From the NCBI GenBank assembly GCA_012934845.2, contig WNNJ02000245.1, positions 1 to 64,000 on the forward strand: a DNA stretch of 64,000 nt. The letters run 5' to 3'. Of this stretch, positions 13,701 to 25,700 are shown piece by piece. Below the pieces are notes generated by a model. The model was not told where the DNA came from and did no database searches. It worked only from the letters and a program-made list of their open reading frames with translations. This stretch comes from Pomphorhynchus laevis (Eukaryota > Acanthocephala > Palaeacanthocephala > Echinorhynchida > Pomphorhynchidae). How positions within the stretch are numbered: the stretch's first letter is position 1; every line of letters begins with the position of its first letter. Made by a program: the position numbers and the translations under genes.

Positions 13701-16700
13701 GTTGGTCCATACATTCAATATCGTCGGCCGTTAAAGCTACAACTTTATCGATTGAAACCACTGAAAGTTTAGCTAAGCAAAGAGTATAAGAAATAACAAT
13801 TAATGGTCGAGCTTGTCATCCATTATTAGACAGTGGAAGTGCTATTAATCTAATCCGAAGTAATGTGGTTAAGGCATGCCAGCTTATCGAGTAATCGTCG
13901 AACCTAAAAGTCAGTATGGTATCGTCAATGCACAAATGCTCATTGAAAAGCATGGTATTTTGCACAGTTTGTTTTAACGACAGGTGCTATACTGACATTC
14001 GTTTGTTCGTCCTCCCAATCTTAGTTGTAGACGTGATACTCGGAATGCCCTTCATAAATCTTCATTCTGCCATAGCTATGAAGTTAAATGGAAACGAACC
14101 TCAACTTGAAGTGAATTCAGTTATGAAGATCGAAACACCTTCATTATTTTCAAATTTAACTAGTAATATACGTCCGATTGCGATCCCTTCCCGTAGATAA
14201 AATTCCGAAGACCAAACATTTATTCTAACAGAGATAAAATGACTTTTACAAAGCGATATCGTCGAGACGAGCAATTCGGCATGGCAAGCACAAGTCGTGT
14301 TGGCCAAGTTTAAACAAAAGACGCGGATTGTGATCGATTTTAGTCAGACAATCAACAAATTTACCTTGTTAGGCGGTTTGCCCAGAATCGATGATATAAT
14401 CAACAACCTTTCATCTTATCGTGTATTTAGTCCCTTAAATCTCCGACGCGCTTAGTATCAAATTTTGATTCACAATGAAGATAGAAAGTATACAGGTTTC
14501 GAAACAGCTAAAAAACTTTTTCAACTCGAATATATGCCATTTGGTTTAACGAATGCCCCTGCGGTTTTTCAGCGACTAATGCCACAAATGATCGAGGATG
14601 ATCGTCTTGAAGCTATATTCTGTTATTTTGACAATGTTTTAAAAGAAAAACAAAGGATGATCACAAATGAAACCTGGATCGTTTCAATCAAGTTGTTAGA
14701 AAATATTACCTAGAGTTGAATATGGATGAATGTGTTTTCGATGTTACTAGTATTTGCATTCTAGCTTATCATATTGAAAATGTCACAATTTCTCATGATC
14801 AAAGTCGAGTACAGCCTGTTATGGGGTTACTTGAACCTACAAACTCAACTTAACTAAAAGTTCAGTTTAGCAAACACCAAGTTCCCGTCATCGACAAAAG
14901 CACGTAATAGCTTCTTAACGTTAAAACAACGCTTATCATGCGCTACACTTTTGTAAATTGATAATTAAGAACCTTTTTGTTGGAAACTGACGCGTCCGAC
15001 TGTACGATTGGCGCTACTCTCTCGCAGAGCCTCAAACCCGTAGCGTTCTTCTCTAGAGCACGTTACGCTCCTGAAAAGGTATTGGCAATACCTTTAATGC
15101 CGATTGGCGGCATTACCTAACAGAATGCTTAATCACGATAATAACCGACCATCGAGCAGTATCCGCTGTTATGTGAACACTGTATTCAATGTTCTGTCCA
15201 TCCTTAGGAACCTTCATAACACCCTGTGCCAGCCATGAATCATAATTGTGTGGCATTTCGTTCGAATGCAAAACTTACCATATTCAATAGGTGATGTACG
15301 TCAAATAACACGAGGATGTGAAAGCTGTGATGTTTTAAAGTCTTATTTTCACAAACCACCAACTGGTTCACTAATTAAATCATCTTGGCCTTTCAAACGC
15401 CTAGCTCTGGATTTTAAAGGTCCTTTACCTACTTTGAATCGAAACCAGTTTCTGCTCGTGATAGTGGATGAATATGAGAGGTTCCCTTTTGCCTTTGCTC
15501 GTGTCGACACTTCATCTGATACAGTAATCCATTATCCGAACCAGATATTCTCAATTTTCGGATTTCCGAAAAGTATTTATACGGGCAGTGGAACGTCTTT
15601 CACCTCGATACTATTTTGTCGTTATCTAATAAAGAAAGGAATATGTTTGTATCACTTAACACCGTACCACCCTTCATTAAATGGGTAAATGGATAAATAT
15701 AATAACATGATCTCGAAATCAATTTTGTTAGGTCTACACGACTCTTTTCTTGAATATTGATAAATGGCAAGCAATCTTCCCAGAAGCTTTACAGTCAGTA
15801 CGGCCATTGCTTTGTACGACAACAAATTCGACGCCTCATTCGAGATTGTTTTAATATACACGAAAGACGTAAAGCGGAACCCCTAAGGCATAATGGCTAG
15901 TGAATTCAAACGAAGTGTTCGTTAAGAGTTTCAATCACAAAACAAAATATGATGCACCAGTTGAGTGCGCAAAATTAATTCAGGCAAACCCACATTATGT
16001 CATCATCAAGAGAGAAAATAGGACCATCAAAATAATCGAGAGAGACCAGGGACCATCAAAGTAATCGATGATAATTTTGAGAAACACTCAGAACATGTAT
16101 CTCCAATCAATGATAGTCATGTCAATAAAGAAACTCCGGAGTCAAGAGAAAGTAATATAAGCGATCCACTCGTACAAAGCGACTCAAATTTTAGTTATGC
16201 AAGAGCGAGTCTCGTGGACTTAATGAATCTTTGGATGAAGCTCCAACCATGGAATTTAGACTGTATTCCCGAAAAACCAAACGACAAGCATCCTGTCTGA
16301 ATATATCGCTGGGGTGAATTACATGTGATATTTGGAGTTAATTATTGCTGTGTTTTTACAAATATAGATATGCGAAATACAGTTTGAATCGTTTTTATTA
16401 GAGCTTTCGACTAAACGGTCCTTGTCAACAGATAAAACAAATCAAACAGAAGTTGACAAGTTTTTTATCTGTTGACAAGGACTGTTTGGTCAAAAGCTCC
16501 AATAAAAACGATTTAAACTGTATTTCGCAAGTCTATAATGAGTGATTGATACAACAATCTAATCAAAGACTTGCACGCAACCACGTCTAATTTATAGATA
16601 TTTTGAATAAAGCCATTTATCTACGTTTTTTAGTTCAATATGAGATCCTCCTCTATGAATTAACCGATCTAGGATAAATAATAAAAAATCCATAAAAAAT

Positions 16701-19700
16701 TTCATGATATTTTAGCCCGTTTATACCATAGATATTATTTAAAAATAAAATATTTAGTCCACTTATATTAAAGAAATGAACGTTTGAAAAGATCACTGTC
16801 GGTATGATGAGCTTACGAGTTTATTGCAACTGTTCGACAGATCAAAACACATTGCGATAATTAAAATAATTTTAAATATTTTATTTGCATATAAAATTTA
16901 TTTTAAAAATAATATAATAATATAATAATAATAATAAAATATTATATAAAATATTATATTAATATTTTATATAATAAAATATTAATATATTATATTATTT
17001 TTAAAAATAATATAATATATATTTTTTGAAAATTTTCATTTGTTTCTTTTAATTGTAATTTAGTTATAGAATGGAACAAAAGGGACGACAATTTATTCGA
17101 TAAAAAGGTTCAGTCCAATATTTTAATAGCTGCTGTCAGGAACTACTGTTTCACAACAAGCAAAAGTTGTGAAGCAACTTTTAAAAAGTTTTAAAATACG
17201 CAAAACTTGCGAAAAGTTTTACGCAAAAGTTGTGAAACAACAAGCAACACTTTTGCGTGTTGTAAAACATTAGTTTCTAATTATAAGTAAGTAAGGGTTT
17301 TATTAATAACTATATAAAAATTTAGCATGTCGGAGCGTTCAAAGAACTCAATGAAAACTAATTTTCCTGTTAATGCAATAAACGAGGTAAGTGGAGATTT
17401 AGCTTCTCTTAAATATATTCCGGAGAGGGAACTCCCCCGGTACCAAAATTATCCAACCTCGTGATTATCAGACTTTTGGTGCCTCTGGAAAGGCAGAACA
17501 TGTTTAATGTTTTTATAAGGGGCTTTGCCGATCGATTTAAAAAAAGGATATTGTTCAATGCGATTAAATATTATGAATCTGAGATTAAAATCTCATTCTG
17601 CACTCCTGATCTGGCAATGTCGTACGTCGACTACTTTAAAAAAGAGCATTCGGAACAAGGTATAATTGCTTCCAAACCAATCCTGGCAACAATAAAGATA
17701 AATAACATGCCCACATACATTTCAGAACAAGATATATCAGCCCTAGAAACTGATTACAAAATCTCTAACGTGCGCTTTATAAAAGGGATTAAAGGCTTCC
17801 CCATTACCGTAACGTTCTGCAATGCCCCGGTTGATGAAGCTCTAAAACTATCAATTTCGACATGCAATCCTTTTATGGGGTATAATTTGAGATTTTCAAT
17901 AATCGAAACCGACTCACTAACGTACCCTCACTGCAACAATTGCCATCAGTGGGGGCATTGGTCTGCTGGCTGTTCTCTACCCCATAAGTGCGGCGTGTGT
18001 AGTACAATTGCTATACATCCTGAGAAGTGCAGAAGTAAGCCATTTCGCGCAAACTGCGATGGTGAGCACCCCGCATGGTCAAAAAAGTGTAAAATCTTTA
18101 AAGCGTACCAAAAGAGACACAGGGGTGTGACAGCAAATCAGACTAGTATCGTGGAAGCTGTCTCGTCTAACAATAAAGACGACAGGATGCCGGATACGGA
18201 AATTCTTAAACTTATTGAAATGCAGCATCAGGCATCAATGATTCAACTTGAAAAATTAATCCAAAAATTGGTGGGTCAATTAGCGGAATCCTTCGGTTCT
18301 CCTCCTTCTGGGAAGACTAACAATATTAAGAAACCACCAAAATCTAAGAAACGAAACGGGTCAGCGCTGAGCATAGCTGCTCTGAAGCTTGCTCGGAAGG
18401 ATTCGATCTGGGCTATGGCTAACGAGGGAAATGAAGATATCGCCAGTGGGCAAGCGACTCTATTTGTCGTGACGGGAAGCGGTAAAGGCGACCTTTCCGC
18501 CTCAAGTTGCGACTAGGTGGAGGGCGTCCCACTTCGGTAACACTTACGCAATGGGAAGTAATCAAGGGCCTTTTTCACTAAATATCCTTCAGTGGAATTC
18601 GGGAGGTGCTTCCGCCCTTAGCCTTATATCTGGTAGATATGCAGATGTTATAGTCCTTCAGGATACGCGGTCTATCCGTCTCCCCCGGGATATTACTTGA
18701 TTTATCCCTAAGCACATATACACCCACTTTACACCTTACATAACCCCCTCACTCCTCTTCATCTCAAGGTCTTTTAACCCTAGTAAAAAACTCATTAAGA
18801 TCATCCCTCCTATTAAACTACTCTTGTCCAGCCCTATCTTGTTTAGCTATATCACTTTGTAAGAACGGTAAGCGTGTAAGCATAGCCAATGTCTATATTC
18901 GACCAGGAGAAATTCACAAGAACCGTGACCCCTGAATCAAATATTGGGGAGCGGTTATGACATGTTACTTGGTGACTTCAACGACAGAACTGGTCGTTTT
19001 ATTAATGCAGCATTCCGCAGAGCAAGGATCGACTATCTTATTCATAACCACCTTCCCCAACCTTTCATTGCTCTACAGCAAATTCTCTCATCGACATATT
19101 ACTGATACATAAGATGTGGTTGTTGAAACCCATTTGCACCGAGCAGTCGCGTCAACAACAGACCACCTCTCATGACCTAATTCGCTGACGGCTAGAGGAC
19201 GATACGTTGCTTAGAAGAAGTTTTCACTTTGACCCTATTAGGGTGGCCTTCTTTGGGGCAGCTATCCAACTCTTCCCCAGAATTGGAATTGAGAGTTTGA
19301 CCGAATTTAATTCCTACCTCTCATCGCAAGCTATCGCGATCCTTTCGACTACCTATAAAGGTCGAATATACAATCCTACTCCAACAAAGCTCAAGGTCCT
19401 AGCTAAAATGTTACACCTTCCCAATCTCTCTGTTTCCGCCAGACATATCCTCTCGAATGAATATTGGAGCTCTAGATATAGGCTCCAGCTGAGCAGGGAT
19501 AGGGCAAGAATTGCTCACCTAAACCCTTCTCAGGCTTCCTTCTGGAAGATATTCAAGTAGGAGAAGTTTGTTTGCTGGAAGGATAGAGCCTTGGTTTGGA
19601 TTGGTAGCATAGGCCTTGACAAAGTTTTGGAGGAGTCACTTTCCTTACATAATTATGGAGGCACTCGATCTCCCCAACCAATCCCGCCTTGGTGTGACTT

Positions 19701-22700
19701 CCGAAGTAGGGACTTATCTGTTACAGATATCCTTAACTCATGGGGACAACTCCCGGGCACCTCCAAATCCCACGCGCCACTCACCACTCGTGTCTGTCAG
19801 CTTTTGACATACAGTCAGAGAAAGGAGGTCGCCATCACAATGCTATTAGCCTCCCCGTCTGACATAGCGGACATCAACATCAGCCGTCGAGTTTTTTTTA
19901 CCTAAAAAGAGATTAATCACTTGTCCTAAAGATCTGCGGCCCATCTCGATTCAAAACGCCCTCATATCCATCTACGAGAAAGCGCTTGCGCGTAGAATCC
20001 GCGTTCATTTATGTAGGCGTAATTTGATCACACTGAGTTTTCATGGGTTTGTCAAAGGGCGCTCGGTCCATTTAGCAATTGGTGAAGTGTATCAGTTTTG
20101 TCAGGATAATAGTCATCAGCTTGCTGTGGCTGTTTTTCTTGATTTTTCAGCTGCATTTGACCGGATTCATTCCCTTCGTTATCTCCTCTCTCAGGTCCCT
20201 CGGGTTGCCTGCGAGAATTGTTAACAGGGTGGAGATATTGTTGTACACCAAGCGGTTCTACTATGAAGACGACCTGATGCGCGTCAGTTCTACCCTATTA
20301 CGGGTGTACCTCAAGGATCCCCACTTTCTCCTATCTTATATATTGCTGCATCCATTGTTCTATTTAAGAATTTTAAACGTGATCAACATCTAGTGGTATA
20401 TGCTGATGATACCACAGCCTTGTTCTCTGGACGCAGGTGCAAAGATGTAATCTCTGACATCAGCCATTTCCTTTTAAGATTAAAAGATCAGTTGCCCCCA
20501 TCCAATCTTATTTTAAACTCCTCTAAATCACAGGTGGTCGTCTTTAATGGCGTTCCTGCCACCAAAAAGAAACTTAAGAGACTAGCACTCTCTGCGCTTT
20601 CCTCTATATTTGCCTCTGAACCACTCCCTGTCTTCACGAGTCGAGTAAAATATCTGGGGTTCACCGTTACGGTGAATTGGTCGGCGAAAGCTGACCTGAA
20701 TGGACTTAAACGTATCCTGAATAAAGCTAGGTGGGCTCTGAAACGGGCCCAGCATCTGTCATTGAATGGGATAACCCGAGTACGCCTCTGGGGTACTTGG
20801 GCTATCTCTGGATTAGTCTTCTTCTCACGAGGACGTCCCCCAGAACAAAGACTAAGGTTTCTCAAGCTCCTCATCTCGAGATTACCAACCATAGTCCGCC
20901 TTGACTGGACTCTTATATGTGTGAGAGACCCCGAATTGTTCAGTCAGAGGGCGGCGCGCTGGTGCGGCCGAGGGGCTCAGATCTCTCTGGACCTGAGGCC
21001 GTGAATATAAGTTGAAGATTTCAAAATACACGTCGTGAATAGCTTCTATTTAAAGTTGTTTGAATCGAGATGGGCCGCAGATCTTTAGGCCAAGTGATTA
21101 ATCTCTTTTTAGGTAAAAAAAACTCGACGGCTGATGTTGATGTCCGCTATGTCAGACGGGGAGGCTAATAGCATTGTGATGGCGACCTCCTTTCTCTGAC
21201 TGTATGTCAAAAGCTGACAGACACGAGTGGTGAGTGGCGCGTGGGATTTGGAGGTGCCCGGGAGTTGTCCCCATGAGTTAAGGATATCTGTAACAGATAA
21301 GTCCCTACTTCGGAAGTCACACCAAGGCGGGATTGGTTGGGGAGATCGAGTGCCTCCATAATTATGTAAGGAAAGTGACTCCTCCAAAACTTTGTCAAGG
21401 CCTATGCTACCAATCCAAACCAAGGCTCTATCCTTCCAGCAAACAAACTTCTCCTACTTGAATATCTTCCAGAAGGAAGCCTGAGAAGGGTTTAGGTGAG
21501 CAATTCTTGCCCTATCCCTGCTCAGCTTGAGCCTATATCTAGAGCTCCAATATTCATTCGAGAGGATATGTCTGGCGGAAACAGAGAGATTGGGAAGGTG
21601 TAACATTTTAGCTAGGACCTTGAGCTTTGTTGGAGTAGGATTGTATATTCGACCTTTATAGGTAGTCGAAAGGATCGCGATAGCTTGCGATGAGAGGTAG
21701 GAATTAAATTCGGTCAAACTCTCAATTCCAATTCTGGGGAAGAGTTGGATAGCTGCCCCAAAGAAGGCCACCCTAATAGGGTCAAAGTGAAAACTTCTTC
21801 TAAGCAACGTATCGTCCTCTAGCCGTCAGCGAATTAGGTCATGAGAGGTGGTCTGTTGTTGACGCGACTGCTCGGTGCAAATGGGTTTCAACAACCACAT
21901 CTTATGTATCAGTAATATGTCGATGAGAGAATTTGTTGTAGAGCAATGAAAGGTTGGGGAAGGTGGTTATGAATAAGATAGTCGATCCTTGCTCGGCGGA
22001 ATGCTGCATTAATAAAACGACCAGTTCTGTCGTTGAAGTCACCAAGTAACATGTCATAACCGCTCCCCAATATTTGATTCAGGGGTCACGGTTCTTGTGA
22101 ATTTCTCCTGGTCGAATATAGACATTGGCTATGCTTACACGCTTACCGTTCTTACAAAGTGATATAGCTAAACAAGATAGGGCTGGACAAGAGTAGTTTA
22201 ATAGGAGGGATGATCTTAATGAGTTTTTTACTAGGGTTAAAAGACCTTGAGATGAAGAGGAGTGAGGGGGTTATGTAAGGTGTAAAGTGGGTGTATATGT
22301 GCTTAGGGATAAATCAAGTAATATCCTGGGGGAGACGGATAGACCGCGTATCCTGAAGGACTATAACATCTGCATATCTACCAGATAGAAGGCTAAGGGC
22401 GGAAGCACCTCCCGAATTCCACTGAAGGATATTTAGTGAAAAAGGCCCTTGATTACTTCCCATTGCGTAAGTGTTACCGAAGTGGGACGCCCTCCACCTA
22501 GTCGCAACTTGAGGCGGAAAGGTCGCCTTTACCGCTTCCCGTCACGACAAATAGAGTCGCTTGCCCACTGGCGATATCTTCATTTCCCTCGTTAGCCATA
22601 GCCCAGATCGAATCCTTCCGAGCAAGCTTCAGAGCAGCTATGCTCAGCGCTGACCCGTTTCGTTTCTTAGATTTTGGTGGCTTCTTAATATTGTTAGTCT

Positions 22701-25700
22701 TCCCAGAAGGAGGAGAACGGAAGGATTCCGCTAATTGACCCACCAATTTTTGGACCAATTTTTCAAGTTGAATCATTAATGCCTGATGCTGCATTTCAAT
22801 AAGTTTAAGAATTTCCGTATTCGGCATCCTGTCGTCTTTCTTGTTAGACGAGACAGCTTCCACGAAGCTAGTCGGTTTTGCTGTCACACCCTTGTGTCAC
22901 TTTTGGTGCGCTTTAAAGATTTTACACTTTTTTGACCATGCGGGGTGCTCACCACCGCAGTTTGCGCAAAATGGCTTACTTTCGCACTTCTCAGGATGTA
23001 TAGCAGTTGTACCACACACGCCGCACTTATGGGGTAGAGAACAGCCAGCAGACCAATGCCCCCACTGATGGCAATTGTTGCAGTGAGGGACGTTAGTGAT
23101 TCGATTTCGATTATTGAAAATCTCAAATTATACCCCATAAAAGGATTGCATGTCGAAATCGATAGTTTTAGAGCTTCATCAACCGGGGCATTGCAGAACG
23201 CCACGGGAATGGGGAAGCCTTTAATCTCTTTTATAAAGCGCACGTTAGAGATTTTGTAATCAGTTTCTAGGGCTGATATATCTTCTTCTGAAATGTATGT
23301 GGGCATATTATTTATCTTTATTGTTGCCAGGATTGGTTTGGAAGCAATTATACCTTGTTCCGAATGCTCTTTTTTAAAGTAGTCGACGTACGACATTGCC
23401 AGATCAGGAGTGCAGAATGAGATTTTAATCTCAGATTCATAATATTTAATCGCATTGAACAATATCCTTTTTTTAAATCGATCGGCAAAGCCCCTTATAA
23501 AAACATTAAACATGTTCTGCCTTTCCAGAGGCACCAAAAGTCTGATAATCACGAGGTTGGATAATTTTGGTACCGGGGGAGTTCCCTCTCCGGAATATAT
23601 TTAAGAGAAGCTAAATCTCCACTTACCTCGTTTATTGCATTAACAGGAAAATTAGTTTTCATTGAGTTCTTTGAACGCTCCGACATGCTAAATTTACTCA
23701 TTTTTTGTTTCTAATGATGAAAACAGTAAACTAAATCATGAGTACAATAACAAAAAATGTGCAGTAGCGAAAACTTGTCGGAGCTTTCAAAGGCTTGTAA
23801 TTCCAATGCTATTTTTCACAATTTAAAAGAAAAAATTGCTGCAAAAAGGTATAGATTTGTGCTCTTCCAATCGAAATAAATACGATAAGGTAAGTGCTTT
23901 TTTGCCACATTTTGCTAATGACTCGGGGACACTTCCCCTATACCTAAACTACACAATTTGGTCCTAATTACGTTCACTAAGCCTCTGGAGAGGCATAAAT
24001 TATTTAACTGCTTTTAAAGCGACTTCGTTAAATTGTACTATAACAGAGTGGTCTTCAACTCCCTACGTATGTACGAGGCTAATATAAAGATATCGTTTAT
24101 TAACGCATATATTATGAGTAAATACGAGTCATACTTTGCAAAGAACCTAACCCATTTGTGTTCATTACAATTAAAGCCTATTCAGGCGACTCTCAAAATA
24201 TCTAATTTCCCGCCTCAGCTGGAGGGTGAGGACCTAAGATTAAAAAGACCTTCAAACTCTCAACAGTGTGGACTGGTCTCGAATTACCTATTGCTTTTGG
24301 CACTGTGGATATCGATCACGGACTTGTGCTTACGAAGTCGGCGTCGAACTTGTTCTTAGGGTATAATCTACGTTTTACGCATATTGAGCAGGATGATAGG
24401 ACGTACCCCCATTGCAATGTGTGCCACTTATGGGGGCACTGGGGGTCCGCCCGCTCAGCCCCCAAAAAAATGTGGTGTTTGTGGCAGCGTGTCCTGCTTC
24501 CCCAGCTTGCCATAATTGCTCGGGTGACCACCCAGCGTAATCTAGGCGCTGCAAGTTTTCAAGACGTACCAAAACCACTTTTCCAGTCATCTAATTTCGC
24601 CGATTTCTTCTTCCGGTTTTTCAACAGTATCTTCTTCATCTGGCAGAATGTCAAATAAAGACATTTTACAATTATTTGATTCAAACAAGAAGTTCATTTT
24701 ATCTCAGATGGAAAGAATGATTTCGCCCCTGGTAGCGGTTCTTCTGGGCACTGGTAATACGCCGCCGATGCCGCCAGAACTTAAAATGCCTCATTCCAAA
24801 AAAGAACGGCTTCGGCCCGTACAGTTACTCCTTTAAAGGTTGGTAAATTGCTGCAGCAGAAAGGCTCCGCCTCCTCTATACTGGGAAATGAAAATATTAC
24901 CCAGGGGTTTCTGACCCTGGATGGGGCTAGTGGTGGGAAGGGCAACCTTCCCGCACCTAGCTATGTATAGGTTGACTTCTCCGTCCAACTTATCTGGCAC
25001 AATGGTTAGTAAACCTGAGCCTTTTTCACTGAATATCCTTCAGTGGAATTCGGGAGGTGCTTCTGCCCTTGGGCTTCTATCCGGTAGAGATGCAGATGTT
25101 ATAGTCCTTCAGGATACGCGGTATATCCGTCTCCCTCAGGACATTACTCGATTTATCCCAAAGCACATTTGTTCCCACTATACTCCGTACATAACCCCTC
25201 CTTACTTATCTTCATCTCAAGGACTCTTGACATTAGTTAAGTGCTCCTTAAGGTCCTCCCTCCTATTAAACTATTCATGTCCAGCCATGTCTTGTTTAGT
25301 AGTTTCACTCTGTAAGAACGGTAAATGCCTCAGTCTAGCCAATGTCTACATCCGTCCTGGGGAGATACACAAGAACCGTGTCACCCTGGATAGTATTATC
25401 GACAGCGGCTACGACATAATACTTGGGGATTTCAAAGACAGAAATGGCCGTTGGATCAATGCAGCACTTCGCAGTGCTAGGAACGGTTATCTTATTCACA
25501 AACCACCTTCCCTACCTTTCATTGCATATCAACAAATTCAATCCTCGACATTTTACTGCTTCACTCGAGGTGGTTGTTAAAACCCTTCTGCACAAAGCAG
25601 TCGCGCCAGCAATTGTCCACCTCTCATGACCTTATTCGTTGGAGAATTGAGGAAGATACGTTGCTTCGAAGAAGGTTTCACTTTGATCCGATCAGAGTGG

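Larger units (their letters stand above)
17318..21060 (+). mobile_element. LINE copy A (Jockey/I/R1-type, APE class)
   Basis: Non-LTR retrotransposon with ORF1 (CCHC knuckles) and ORF2 (APE endonuclease plus RT). Its first 2.64 kb (17318-19955) recurs inverted as copy B at 21060-23697. It lacks an intact ORF2. The 5' boundary is where A and B homology begins (AAATTTAGCATGTCGG); no poly-A tail is obvious after the ORF2 end at 21004. Confidence 0.9.

Noticed and set aside
20488-20892. 134-codon minus-strand frame inside LINE A
   Set aside because: Antisense shadow of the ORF2 C-terminal region. Similar shadows occur in LINEs B, C and D.
17318-23697. Twin-priming inversion of one LINE insertion
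   Set aside because: Twin priming inverts a 5' part without duplicating it. Here both arms carry the same interval and the same faults.
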